The position numbers and the translations under genes were made by a program. A stretch of 64,000 bases of DNA. It comes from Paraphysomonas bandaiensis (Eukaryota > Chrysophyceae). The stretch's first letter is position 1. Every line of letters starts with the position of its first letter. The stretch covers positions 186,001 to 250,000 of the forward strand of contig CBFFRP010000410.1 in the NCBI GenBank assembly GCA_965644295.1. Direction: 5' to 3'. Shown here piece after piece: positions 21,914-33,827 of the stretch. A model generated the notes under the pieces. That model saw only the letters and a list, made by a program, of their open reading frames with translations. It searched no databases and was not told where the DNA came from.

Positions 21914-23943
21914 CTACGATCTGTACATAGACTCGATTAAGCTTCTGTACTTCTCACATACGACGTTTCTCTTCACCTTCAATGTTGGTGTCAGCTCTCC
22001 GCCCAACTCACTAAACTCATTAGGAAGAAATTTCCATTTCTGGACGACTTGGGCTCTGGATGTGGCCTTGCTATTGGCTACTTTTAGCCCATTATTGATG
22101 TAATCTATCCACAAGGGATCTCTAGATGCTTCTGTCATGGTTCTTGCAGAACTGCCAATTTGAGATCCAACAAAAAGAGCCGGTGCGGCTAGACGATCTG
22201 TTGGCAAACCAGTATCTACTTCAACTTCGGTCTTCAAAGATAACAAGGCTGTCAGATATTTCTGACGATCCCCTACGACGAAGCAATTGGAAAGAGCGGG
22301 CATCTCTTGCATCATTTGTTCCTCTATAATAGCTGGTGGAATATTCTCTCCACCTGCAGTTATGATGAGATCTTTGATACGACCAGTAATCTTTACAAAT
22401 CCCGATGGACCGGGGATATCTGGATCGTTGTTTTCGTCCATTTCCGCTACATCACCACTCCGCATGAACCCTTCCTCATCGAAAACAGAGGCAGTCTGTT
22501 CAGGCATATGTACATAGCCCATAAATATATGACGACCTGTATAACATAGCTCTCCAGTAGCGGCATCTAATTTAGTGCGAGTTCCTGGAAGTGGTCTCCC
22601 ACAATACCCAACTCGCCAAGCAGAGCTCTTGGAGGAAGTGTGAGGGCCAGTGCACTCGGTTTGCCCGAATAGCTCAAACACTGGAATATCTAGGGACGCA
22701 AAGTACCACAATGTTTCCGCAGATATTGGGGCAGCGGCAGTATAGAAACCTCGGCATTGATCTAAGCCTAAAGCCTCCTTCACCTTGGAAAGAACAACTG
22801 CACGTGCTAGTTCATATCCAAGCGGAGCCCCACCGGAATTGCCGAACTCAGACATTTGGCTTTTCCACTTCCCTCGACTCTTTGCCCAAGAGGAAACATA
22901 TTGCTTAAGCGATGAGTTCTGTCGCCCAATTTCTACCAATTTCTCTTGGATTTTCTCCCACACCCTCGGAACTCCAAAAAATACAGTGGGGCGAACCTCC
23001 GTCAGGGATTCGGTTAAAGATCCTTTCAAAGCATCTGGTTGCGCAAAGTACGTAGCAGACCCAGTGTACAACCCATAGTGAATATCAATCATTTGTGCGG
23101 CAATATGTGATAGAGGAAGATAAGATACAACTCGGCCAGGTGTTCGACCGCCCTCGACGACGTTGTTCGTGAACACGCGGCAGGTCCATGCCACATTATC
23201 ATGTGAGAGCATGACACCCTTTGGAGGGCCTGTAGTTCCTGAGGTGTATATCAGCGTTGCACAGTGTCCCGGCTGCACAAGGTCCATTCGGTCATCAACA
23301 ACTTTATCAGGTATTTTGCAACCAAGTGCCATGAATGACTCCCACGAGTATACCGGGCACGAACATTTGGTAACAATCATTTCATCAGGAGCCTCTCCCC
23401 AAACGACAATTGCTTTGAGGTTAGGTAAACGAGAACTAATCGATTCATATTTCTTGAGTTGGGAATTTCCATCTACAACAACTATCTCTGCACGGCTGTG
23501 TTCTGTGACGTAGAAACATGCCTCAGGAAGATTAGTCGAATATAGTCCTGCTGGTATAGCCGCAGCCATCATGGCACCATTATAAGCTATCAACCACTCT
23601 GGCTACATACTACATATAAGCGCAAACTCTACAATATAATATATGCACATACCGAATTAAATCCGATAATGTTCAAAACGCCGTGCTGTTTAACATCCAA
23701 ATGAATCAGTGATTTCGCAAAGGCAACACAATCACTCCAATATTGTTTAAATGTCCATATTTTCCATGATTGAGGAGTCACACCATCCCTTGGCCTTTTC
23801 AATGCAAGTGCTGTGCTTGTGGGGAATCTCCCTGCTGTGCTTCGAAACAATGTGAGTGTAGTGACTGGATAGAGAGAGGCAGCTCCTTTTTGACCTACTG
23901 TAATATCTACACATGCTGTTGGATCAGATGTATATCTCACCAT
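21914..23943 (-). CDS. Long-chain fatty acid-CoA ligase (ACSBG-type)
   Basis: There are two exons (23943-23653 and 23602-21914) with a 50-nt intron, giving 659 aa. It is an AMP-forming adenylate enzyme: the P-loop-like motif IYTSGTTGPPKGVML, the ATP/AMP motif FGQTECTGPH, RSGDVAEMDENN and the hinge GRIKDLIITAGGENI are all present, and the last exon reaches a normal C-terminus ending KVKRNVVCEKY. Length and motif order match bubblegum-type long-chain acyl-CoA synthetases. It would activate long-chain fatty acids to acyl-CoA for lipid synthesis or beta-oxidation. No signal peptide or clear peroxisomal tripeptide is seen. The intron follows GFNS and rejoins at PEWLIAYNG, a conserved block. Confidence 0.94.
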
Positions 23944-24688
23944 AGTGATATGGATATACTCGTATGTGTCTTATATTGTGATGGAATGCTATAACTTCAA
24001 TAGAATGCAATAGTTTGATCTTCAGTTAGAATTGAAGACTAGTAGAATAGAATGCATGGCTGCATTTAGAATATTGGATGCACTGATGTGGTGCATGCCT
24101 TTCTCTACCTATGAGTGCATCTTGTTCATACAGACATGACATGATGACGTCAATTTACTGCCCAGCACACATCATCATCCATGTACTTATTGTACATATA
24201 TGTAGCAAAAGAGTGCACAAATATCGAGTTTACAACTGAAAACTGGCATTTTCATGATATGTGAAAAGAGTGAACATATAAAAACTCATATTTTTATAAT
24301 ATATTTCCCCATTTCGACAAAAAACTCATATTTTATGAGGGGACATCGCCTTTTCTAGTAAATACTCCTGTATCTGCCTCACAGATAGCTATATCTTACT
24401 TCATGGTTCATCATATGCATGGAATATACAGATAGCTTCTCACTTCCTCCACCTTATATCTTCTCACTTCATCTTATGATGTATGTACATACATATATAG
24501 GAGCGTACAGCTTCTCACTTCATCTTATGATGTATGTACATACATGTATATGTATAGGAGCGTACAGCTTCTCACTTCATCTTATGATATCATACATATG
24601 TACATACATACAAGCCTATACACACAACTCCATAACTAAACCTCATATACTTACCACTTAAACGTAGTTACTATAAACAACACACATC
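23944..24688. promoter_or_regulatory. Bidirectional intergenic region, acyl-CoA synthetase / SPO11
   Basis: It lies between head-to-head genes. It contains three tandem copies of a 50-57 bp unit (24460-24615) with palindromic ATGTATGTACATACAT. Promoter function is inferred from position. Confidence 0.45.
24460..24615. repeat. Tandem repeat, three units of 50-57 bp
   Basis: CTTCTCACTTCATCTTATGA recurs at about 24460, 24511 and 24568, each followed by a palindromic GTATGTACATAC-like stretch and, for the first two, AGGAGCGTACAG. Confidence 0.85.
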
Positions 24689-26391
24689 ATGGAAGCATCC
24701 ACACAAATCGAGAAACTCATATCTACATTCCTTCATCATCTTGTGAACAATACGATCATGTCTTTCAATATTCCACGAGGGGATAGTATAGACGATATCT
24801 ATCAATTAGATTGTGATCAAACAAGTGAAAACAATCACATTGTAAGGAGATTAGAGAAAGTGGAATCATCCAGAAAATATGCACAGATGTTTGCTGTTGT
24901 AGCTCTAGTAGCAGAGCTTATATCAGGTGCTCATAGACAGTTGTATTCATATGTATCAGTGTGTATTATGGGATGTACTGATTCTATATGTAGTTTATAT
25001 AGTAACATGAGGTTGTTATAGTCAACAAGACGATCTCTCAGCGTGATGTTTACTACACTCTCAAGACGATATTCAGAAACCAGAAAGAGTGTAATAGCAT
25101 CGTAATTGAGGTTGGTTTAGTATTGGGCCTAAAACGACGTGAGTATCATACTTTTACAATTCTGTAGTAAATGATTTGTATATACAGATGAGATGGGCAT
25201 TTGTCCGGCATCTAAAGGTATATTAATGAGAAAAGTGTGTAGTATTAGTTATATACTGAAGGATATGTTGCTGGTGACTTGAGTTTTCGATCTGGCCCTA
25301 ATGAGGTGTGGACTTCATGTTTGGAGTCATCACCTGAAGGTGGTTTGCCGATTGCGTCTATATGGACGTTTGCAGCAGCAGGAAAGGTACCTCTGGAAAT
25401 GCGCACGTCAGCACGGGTTATATTGGTTGTTGAAAAAGAGGGAATATTCCACAGATTATGCGAGGATCGTATATTTGAGTGAGAATGAATTCAACCATTA
25501 TGCATCTTCAATATTTTACTTTTTACATTTAGGCGCATTCCTTGTATTCTTATTACTGCCTGTGGTAAGTATACAGTACGGTCGTATTTTCAGTTGCTGG
25601 GGAAAGTGTGCTAAAATCTGACGTAAACAGACTGTCTTTAAATCAAATAATAATGCCGATGTTTTGTAGGGTTTCCTGATATAGCCACCAGATCTCTACT
25701 GCACTTTGTCTCCAGCACTTATGAGGTGCACATCCTAACTGCATGCGACAAGTTATCTTATAAATATTGTTCTACATTCATTTGCTGGCAGGAGATGGAA
25801 GTAATCGGCATATGTGACTTCAACCCATGTGGTGTGGGCCTCCTTCTCACGTATAAGGTCAGACACGATATACTATGCATATTATTTCAATTCTATTATA
25901 CCTTTTTATTCCAATTATGTATGTAACCTTCTTGTGACCTATTAGACTAAATATATTTGCAATTGGTTTAGATATATTCACGATGTTTCTCGTGATATAG
26001 TTTGGCTCTATTTCAATGGCATTTGAAGGCAGAGGGCTAGAAGTGTATCGTTTACAGTGGATGGCAATGAGGTGGCAGCATGTGGAGCACCTGAGAGTAT
26101 CACTGCAGGGATCAGATGAATTCGCTCAACCTCTGACTTCAAGAGACAAAAAGAAGTTGGAAAATCTCCTGGCTTCTAAATATATGCAGGCAACATCTTT
26201 AACACCAATCTATTTCCCTTCAAATTTATTTATCTCGCTTTGTTCAGACTGTGTCCACCGCATTCAAGAATGAGCTAGAAGTAATGCTTCAGCAAGGAAC
26301 CAAGTATGAGTTAGAATCACTTTATTCCATTGGCATTACCTATATTTCTGATGTCGTTCTAAATGCTGTGTACAACAGGGATTTTATTTGA
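24689..26391 (+). CDS. SPO11: SPO11 / TopoVIA-type meiotic double-strand break protein
   Basis: The model has nine exons: 24689-24926, 25022-25138, 25188-25217, 25262-25478, 25533-25564, 25670-25725, 25792-25857, 26001-26189 and 26248-26391. All phases close, giving 362 aa, the usual SPO11 length. The catalytic winged-helix motif SQRDVYYTL carries the DNA-attacking Tyr (about residue 91). The Toprim domain shows RVILVVEKEGIFHRL (Glu186) and the metal motif ICDFNPCGVG (Asp239-x-Asn241). The C-terminal block YRLQWMAMRW, PLTSRDKKKLENLL and ELEVML is typical. The usual second Asp of DxD is Asn here. The last intron appears to use a GC donor (26190). It would make the breaks that start meiotic recombination, which implies a sexual cycle. 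It is divergent from the acyl-CoA synthetase. Confidence 0.88.
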
Positions 26392-26727
26392 ATATTACCG
26401 TGTTTTAAATCACAACGATATCATCGTAAGGCGTCATCAATACCATATGGAATTTTATGAAATAGTGTGTTGTTAAATAAGCGTGAATTATCTTTCTACG
26501 CTATTCCAAGAGTATTTTTCATACGTAACTAGATGATGCGAATTATAACTTAAATGAATTTGAGGACAATCATGAGAAGAAGTATGATGCATTGTCTGCG
26601 TCAATATTACACTCGACAAATCAACTTCGAGATTGGCCGTAAAACGTACTACTTTTAATACGACAAATATATATCTACTATCGACACCATAATCACAGTA
26701 CAAGTTCGTCATCAACAAATATGGAAT
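26392..26727. other. Intergenic region between convergent genes
   Basis: A short frame on the minus strand (26488-26718) shows no family content. Nothing else is recognised. Confidence 0.5.
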
Positions 26728-27348
26728 TTAAACGCAAGCCATATCTGAAGCACCTTCCAGTACTTCATAGTTGAGATCTAGCTTAGTGCTCTGGCACTGT
26801 CGCTTTCTTACTTGAAGGGCAAGAGAGTCGAATACCTCACAAGCTGCTCGTTTATATATGGCACGGGATTTACTGTCATCATCACTGGTAGTCTCTAGCA
26901 TATCCCAAGAAGAAATCGATGATGTAGTAGGATCATAAATTTCATTCCTGCTCTCGGCATCCAACACATCCCAAAGCACGTCCTCAACATTATCGTAATG
27001 CCAATCAGAAATACCAAGTCTTTCCATAATTCCAGTAATTACACCAAGTCGTTGCCACTTTTCCGGCTCTGCGAGTTCATAAACACCCCAAAACATATAA
27101 TGAATAGCCATGCATGTAAAGTAATCGAGTCTTTGAGAGATAACTGGACTACAAGTAGAAGATGTTTCATATGAAACACTGATAGATTGATTACGAGCAA
27201 TATCAGCTTTATGATCACTCCTTCTTCGTTCATCCTTTGTGTCTTTATCCGGTACAAAGGAGTCATATCGTGGTTTCTTTTCTGCTGTTACAGTGAGCTC
27301 AGCAGAGCATATAGCCGTATGTTGGATAGTGCTATCAGGTGACTGCAT
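26728..27348 (-). CDS. Hypothetical protein
   Basis: A single frame of 206 aa from the ATG at 27348 to a stop at 26728. The N-terminal third is polar and charged (KDTKDERRRSDHKAD), suggesting disorder. The middle (LDYFTCMAIHYMFWGVYELAEPEKW) is hydrophobic and aromatic and predicts helices, with WHYDNVEDVLWDVLD after it. The C-terminus is again polar with a basic patch (VRKRQCQ). No catalytic or metal-binding motif is seen, and I recognise no family. It converges on SPO11. Coding status rests on frame length and protein-like composition. Confidence 0.5.
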   Translation of the reverse strand: MQSPDSTIQHTAICSAELTVTAEKKPRYDSFVPDKDTKDERRRSDHKADIARNQSISVSYETSSTCSPVISQRLDYFTCMAIHYMFWGVYELAEPEKWQRLGVITGIMERLGISDWHYDNVEDVLWDVLDAESRNEIYDPTTSSISSWDMLETTSDDDSKSRAIYKRAACEVFDSLALQVRKRQCQSTKLDLNYEVLEGASDMACV

Positions 27349-28160
27349 ATCTCTACTATAGATATCTTATAAAAGAAGTTAAAGACTATACAATTGAACA
27401 CACACACTCTAGTTCATGTCAAGACCCATATGAGCGTTCCGTTCTCTTCCTCTCTGCGTATATACACACATATATATACTCATCTCTGCATTTAAGCGAT
27501 AACAGACAGATAATACAGTCACATTACACAGATATTCATAGTAAAATCCCTCAACTAATTCCTAGAAATCCAGTATTTTCGAATTTTGAATTAAAAGATT
27601 TTTCAAACTCCGATATTTAGAAACTTCAATATGACAACGTACAGAGTGCGTTGAGATGGATACTAGATATGAGATTTTCATTGAAATAGTACAGATATTT
27701 ATCAGAAAACCTGTATTTTTGAATTTCGAATACTAGAAATCAGAAATATTTATGTAAATACCTATGGATTTCCGTTTTTTTGTCCATGTATGCTCTGTAT
27801 GGTGTATATATAGGCAGTGGACTGATGTGGATAGCGGACACTCCTTCATATGGAAACAGCGCATTGTCTATATTGCCACATGCATCTATTGTATGAGGGC
27901 TATAATGAGACATGAGAATCAACCAAACAAGGAAGACAGGAGGGGAGAGCAATCCCATCATAACGACGTGTTCATCACCACCAGATATATTCAGTTAATG
28001 ATGATTGTCCCTGTATGACATATACATACAGAGATCTCATTACAGGAGCCTCATTACAGTTAGCAGAAGATGATAAACACGACAATAAGCATTTAAATGA
28101 AGCTCTCTACCAGCCATTTAAAGCAACTATGGAACGAAAGATTTTATCAGAGGTATCCAT

Positions 28161-28420
28161 AAGGAGAGTGGGGCAGTGGAGGGACATGAGATGACATGAG
28201 GCGGCATTGTATGTATATGTGTAAGGAGAGTATGGGGCAGTGGATGGACACGAGATGAAGATACATGCGGCATTGTATGTATATGTGTAAGGAGAGTATG
28301 GGGCAGTGGATGGACACGAGATGAAGATACATGCGGCATTGTATGTATATGTGTAAGGAGAGTGGGGCAGCGGAGGGACATGAGATGAAGATACAGGCGA
28401 CATTGTATACTGTATATAGC
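28161..28420. repeat. Minisatellite, four units of 62-66 bp
   Basis: Units begin AAGGAGAGT at about 28161, 28223, 28289 and 28355. They contain GGGGCAGTGGA and GGCATTGTATGTATATGTG. The middle two units are nearly identical; the outer two carry substitutions and a short deletion. Confidence 0.92.
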
Positions 28421-28761
28421 TGATGGTTGATGATTACATTACATATTGTCTATATTGTGTATAGTTAATATTATCTATAGTATATATATATAGATATGGC
28501 CACCAAGTATCTAGTATATACAACTAATATTGAATATGTACCCTTAAACGAAGCACTCCCTGGCCTTACTAATTTCTTCACACGGTGTTTTACATATAAC
28601 TACGATTATCTATGTTAACTCATACATGTAGTATGTAGTATATCTTATCACGGGATAAGAGAGCTGTATAGTATCGCGGTCGAAATATTTAGATGAGGCC
28701 AAAAGCCCGAGATTTTAAATAAGCTTCGTATTCACTCACAGAACATCTATATAATAGTGGA

Positions 28762-28826
28762 CAGCAAGTAATAATTGAAATTATAATTGTCTACAACCTG
28801 CGTCAATTAATTCAAGCGCAGCCCTG
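28762..28826 (-). mobile_element. MITE copy related to 15672
   Basis: The right end CGCAGCCCTG is the reverse complement of the 15672 element start. Internal AATTATAATTGTCTACAACC matches the 51325 copy. The left end is degenerate (CAGCAAG) and no convincing target duplication remains. Confidence 0.6.
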
Positions 28827-29204
28827 ATACATAATATGTATTAGGACCTCCGTTAGTAGTTAGTTCCAATCTACATTCTTAATGTACAGTTGATTCGAAC
28901 AAACTCACTTTGCAACAGTTATAACTTTGATATCGCTAAGACATATCACTTATTACTTAAGCAGGTAGTAAATTCACATATCCCCATAACTTCATGCAGT
29001 AATATATAACCGATTCATATTGGCTAAAATTATAACTATTTGTCGATGCCGCTGAGAACTGAACTGGCGATTACTACATTTCCTCCAAGAGAAATCGTCA
29101 TATCTCATACAATTTGCAATCCTAACATTTTTCTATTTTGTTTAACAGTTAAAGCTTCTGTAAATGGCGACGCCACGTAAGGTAAAACAGATTATCCAGG
29201 GCAC

Positions 29205-31015
29205 TTATTGGAGACGTGCTCGCTTAGGCGATACCATATCAGCAGAGGACTGCTGCTTGTGCAGCTGTGCATCTCTACTTCCATAATCAGAACTCCACCC
29301 GTCGCCACTCATGCCACTATAATTCTTTTTATTTGCACTCTCCAAAAGCGAGACAGGGGGTGTGTCCGGAGGTGGCAGAAAGTCAGGGGTTGGGGGCTGC
29401 TCCGCTCTACACAAGAAAGAGTTAGGACATCCACTATCATAGAAGATGAGTTAACACCAACGGGAAAAAAAACATGGCAAACATAAACCACACAACCAAC
29501 CTGGCACCAGTGGCTGTCGGTGGGGTGGGAGGGGGTGGGAGAAACTCTGGAGTCGGTGGCACAGAAGTACCGGCCGGCGCAGATGTAGCTCCCCCTTCCG
29601 CAGGAAGATCGACAGATCTAGGCTTCACATTGGTAACCTGTACGCGTCGAGTAGAAGCGATGTTCGATCCCTCCTCATCGTACGGATAAGGGTCATCCAG
29701 ATTGACTTCCTCCATATCCCTGCTACTATTGGAAGGTTCATTATGCTCACCAGTACTGGAACGGCCAGGATGGCGCTCGCCGGATTCGCCAGAACGACCT
29801 AGATCGTCTACGCAGCTTTTCACCTGGACGATATTGGGAGGCTTGTATTTATGTTTATTGGTCAACACCCAATCGTTTCGCTCATATATCTCGATCACAT
29901 GATAGCAAATGTCTATCGTAGATACGACTAATCAGATTTTCCAATATAGAACCCATGCACATAGCTGTACCTTTAAGTGTATCTACATCAATATCGTCCT
30001 TGATGAGCTCGTACCAGGATTTCCCCACATTCGAAAGACTCTGCGAGTCTCTGGGAGATGACAACGCATGGCTGCCCCTCCGTGGGATCACGGGATTGAT
30101 TCCCAATTGCAGTGTGGCTAAAAATACAGCCCCCAGTGCAATCTTACTAGCAGGGTAAAGCAAACACAGAACTGTACGACAGCTGCAGTGCATGGGCATC
30201 AAAACACGCAGCTATATACAGAAAAGTGAGCTGACCTGTCTCGGAGAAAGTGCAGTGCGACGTTGACCAGTTCAACTTTTTTGTTGTCGGGCACATAAGC
30301 TAAAATGCCGTTGAGTAACCCATATAGATTGAGAACACTTCTGTAACATTCAAGTAACATACTCACACTTTAGATCAATCTTCACTTTCATAACGCAAGG
30401 AGCAATTGGGTGCTCGAGTTTTAAATCGAAGGAAAGAGTGTGAAGTAAGATCCTTTCAGCCACAAGAATTTTCTCTCGTAAATCCGTCATTATCTACTCC
30501 GAACCATCAGTATACATTGTTTACCATAAAAGGTATCACCTCATCAGTCTGGTCATACAACTTGATTTGACAATATCCCTTAAGTAGAGTATCCAACTTC
30601 CGCGGACACTCCTCAACTTTCATTGCCAAAAACAAGCACGCAGCTCCAATAATCTATACATCTTAATAAACATCTTCTATAACACTATCGATATGAAGGT
30701 ATTACATATCTGTTATGTGTTTTAAATGACTGGTATACAAAAAACCGGTGAAACATAATACAAGCTGCTGAATCCGCCACCGCCTCAGCTGGAGGGGTCG
30801 TTTTATGACTATGTATGTATAGATTACACTCATCATCTCTATGGATATACAATGTATCACTACCTTCTCATTGTAACCCCTAATTCAAGTATGAATAAGA
30901 CCGTATGCTGCCTGTAACGCTTCTCCTTATCCCATGAGATACCGTCTTCTCTGGAAGGAGTCTTGTTAAGCATATCAGGTGAAAAAATCCAAGGATTTCT
31001 CTCATTATCAGCCAT
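29205..31015 (-). CDS. Transcriptional cyclin (cyclin K/T type) with proline-rich tail
   Basis: There are eight exons: 31015-30864, 30808-30706, 30653-30540, 30493-30367, 30299-30236, 30182-29971, 29927-29501 and 29406-29205 (466 aa). The first cyclin box has WIFSPDMLNKTPSREDGI and KRYRQHTVLFI, then FHRFFVYQSFK, ACLFLAMKVEECPRKLD and ILVAERILLHTLSFDL. The second has NVALHFLRDSCRTVLCLLYP, IALGAVFLATLQLGI and a closing TIDICYHVIEIYE helix. The TPS-x-x-DG start and overall pattern fit cyclins that partner CDK9/CDK12 and phosphorylate the RNA polymerase II tail. After residue 300 it is disordered with PPTPEFLPPPPTPP and a repeat of that motif, ending in a basic nuclear-signal-like SPKRARLQ. An upstream in-frame Met exists, but MADNERN fits the family start. 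Confidence 0.85.
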
Positions 31016-33827
31016 ATTTGACCAGTTGTTTAGCTTGTCGATTAAACGATCAAGCGAGACAACAAGTGAGGAAACAATCAAACCGATCAACGCAGCATGT
31101 TTACTCCTCATACATACATACATACATACATACACATACATACACATACATATACAGACATACGCAGACACATACACTCAGTGGGGTTCTTTTTCTGTGG
31201 ACGTTCTTTTTCTTTCCTCATTATCTGGAGGAGAGTATCTTGAGGAGGCTTATAAATTCAGTTTATGAAATACTTCATACAACTCATTTTTGAGGCAGTG
31301 TATACCGATATACTGTACATGATACATACAATTTCACATAGTATACAAAAAATTATGATATTGTTGCATAAAAACCCACATATTTACAGAAAAACAAGGG
31401 TTTATTGACAGGGACATAGTGTCAAGTTGTACCTTTTTCACAACTTTGATCACTCAGGCAGTTGGGTTTGATGCATATATTGCCAGGTTCGATTATAACA
31501 CTCATAATATAACCACGGGCAATAAGAGACGATACTCCTTATCCCTAGAGGTTGAGTTGTAGGTTATCCTCATGATGCTGTATAAAGAAACATGTGTTCC
31601 TTGATTAGCATTAAGTTCTCATATTGCTTCAAGTCAATGATATGTATACAGTATGCTTAGGGAATAGCAATTGCACTATAGATCAACTCTAAACAATATC
31701 GTTATCACATTTAAATGCAACACGCTTAACCTCTGCTGGTGCAACTGATTGAATGATGTGTGTATGATATGAGGCACACAATATCTTGAGAAGCACCCAA
31801 ACCCTAAAGAACTAGGTGCCACTGCTCCTAACCACCTACACAACATCAGATTAAAGTCTTCTGTAATGTTCTTGATGTTGGTTACGAAGTTAGATCTCTT
31901 GCACTGACATCATTATGATCTTCTACAGCAGATGAAGGATGGGATATAACTTGGAGTGTTAGATGATCTGCTCTAACACTCATGTTATGTTTGGCTCATG
32001 TTTGTGGTCCCCTCTTTAAATATGTAACCTAATGAAATCGCGTACAAATGACTATCAATATTATAATTAAGATAAAAGTGAGTTTCTTTTGAACCGAATA
32101 TTGAAGAGTTGAATGTCTGTATTCGCCCATTGCTAATATGAGTGCTCTGTTGAGCCCGAATAAGAGGTCAAAAAAAGCTTTTTTGAGACAAAATGGGGAT
32201 AAGCATATATCGTGCATATTATGGCCCTATCATGCACTTGTATGCTACTCTACAAAGGGAGAAATTTCCTGTGTTTGATACGGGTAATCCTGTAGGCCAG
32301 GGCTAGGAAACAATATATTGCAATACTATTGTTAGAGAGTGTTCCAACAATACTATTGATGGAGATTTTAAACAGGCCCAACAATACAATTACAATATAT
32401 TGTCAATGTATTGCAATATATTAGTATGACTAATTGGTAAGTAAACACATCCGTAGATTTCATTTTTAGTATTAGTCATTAAGATCACATGACAACCAAA
32501 CCAACTACAGCTTATAGCTAATAAGAATCCACCTTGTCCTCATCCTCTGCGCCATCATCGGTGACGTCAACATCACCATATATTCATTCACAGAGTTAAT
32601 TGAAATATGCTAGCATCCGGCCACAACTATCGATTAGCTTTCAGAAACAACAGCATATTAAGTAGGATGGATACTTTTGCGCAACACTGATATAATATGT
32701 TTAGCTTCGCTGAACAGACGTTCCCATGTATTGGAAGTATATACTACATGACTCGTGGACCTGTACGTTTCTCAAGTTCTTGAGCTAACTGAAGATTTTT
32801 ATTCGGTTAGCTCAAACATCAGCTTCATCATCCTCTGTATTGTTGCAATCACTGTCTGAACGGAGATATATTCTAACAGCATCTTTCTCAGATCTTGTCA
32901 AATCAAATTCTTTGCCTGCTTGGATATTTGCAATTCCATATTCCCTAAATTCGGATCATTAACAATGGAGCTATTTTTACTTAAAGCAGATAGGGGATAC
33001 CTTGCCCCGAAGTCTATCAATAAGGCATTCATATAGATTTACTTGACTTGATCCTTCTGTTTGAAGCAGCTTGGAATATCTTTCAAACTTTCTTAGGTCT
33101 TGTTTGTTTCGCCTTCAACCGACTCCAAAAACAGCGGTAATTATCTTTACTCTTGTATGCATTCATCTTATTTATCAGTATGAATATATATGTATGATGT
33201 GTTATTAAGAGACTGTACATGTATATATGTGTAGAGTACTGTTTGAGCTGGCGATGCATAAAATATAGAAAATAATACCAAGAATAGGCTTTTTTCTTAT
33301 TTTTCGGATTATTTATATCCATTTTGCGCCTTACAGTTGAGAATCTTCTCTTACATGACTATCATAATATTGATTGCAATATCGAATCGTCATGACTACA
33401 TAGTTATACAGTATTTTAACTTCGTATTACAGTTTTTTCACATAGTACTTGACGAAAAATACAGATATATCTTAGAATTACGTATTTTAACAGATACGGC
33501 CAATTTATTTCAAGCTATGACTCTATCATTTTTAAGTAAGTTCAATAAATATATGAACTAAGAACTTATATGTTGTCGGAGATCCCCTACATAGCTAGAG
33601 AGTATATACTATTGACTTAATGACATAACAAACTAGATTTTTAACAAGGACAACGGTGAATCTTACAATGTCTAATACGATACAGAGTATGTTTTCCCGT
33701 TGCAAACGATATTTTTCAACACTCTTCAAATGTGATGTCATTATTGGTATCACACGATAATAACGAGTATATTGCATTATTATTACTGGTTGTATTGCTA
33801 TTCAAGTCAGAAAACTAATGAAACCCT
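31016..33827. other. Long intergenic region with hAT remnant
   Basis: A short ACAT run lies at 31110-31160, just upstream of the cyclin gene. A hAT copy occupies 32298 to about 33110. The rest shows no recognised gene; frames of 60-79 codons at 32029, 33083, 33337 and 33595 lack family content. Confidence 0.5.
32298..33110 (-). mobile_element. hAT element copy, transposase on minus strand, far end lost
   Basis: The terminus CAGGGCTAGGAAACAATATA lies at 32298. On the minus strand the dimerisation motif ERLFSEAKHIISVLRK is readable near 32685-32735, and more upstream transposase-like sequence than in the 5752 copy lies to about 33110, with frame breaks and stops. No opposite terminal repeat was found, so the boundary near 33110 is approximate. 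It belongs to the same family as the nested copies at 5566 and 5752. Confidence 0.78.

Larger units (their letters stand above)
27349..29204. other. Long intergenic region with minisatellite and MITE
   Basis: No gene is recognised. It contains the 66-bp minisatellite at 28161-28420 and a MITE at 28762-28826. Small frames across the minisatellite follow its 22-codon period and are not taken as genes. Confidence 0.5.

Noticed and set aside
28107-28403. Three minus-strand frames of 61-98 codons with 22-residue repeats
   Set aside because: They follow the 66-bp minisatellite period and show no start context, splice continuity or domain.
30341-30368. A 28-nt intron in the cyclin gene
   Set aside because: It keeps a reading frame but inserts about 15 residues where the cyclin fold has none. 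The 67-nt intron 30300-30366 with a GTGAGT donor gives the expected length and sequence.
30789-30863. Alternative acceptor for cyclin exon 2 at CCAG (30789)
   Set aside because: It creates a stop at the junction. The acceptor at 30809 keeps frame and gives the full first cyclin box.
31470-31500. Possible tRNA B-box (GGTTCGATT)
   Set aside because: No matching A box, acceptor stem or cloverleaf could be built around it.
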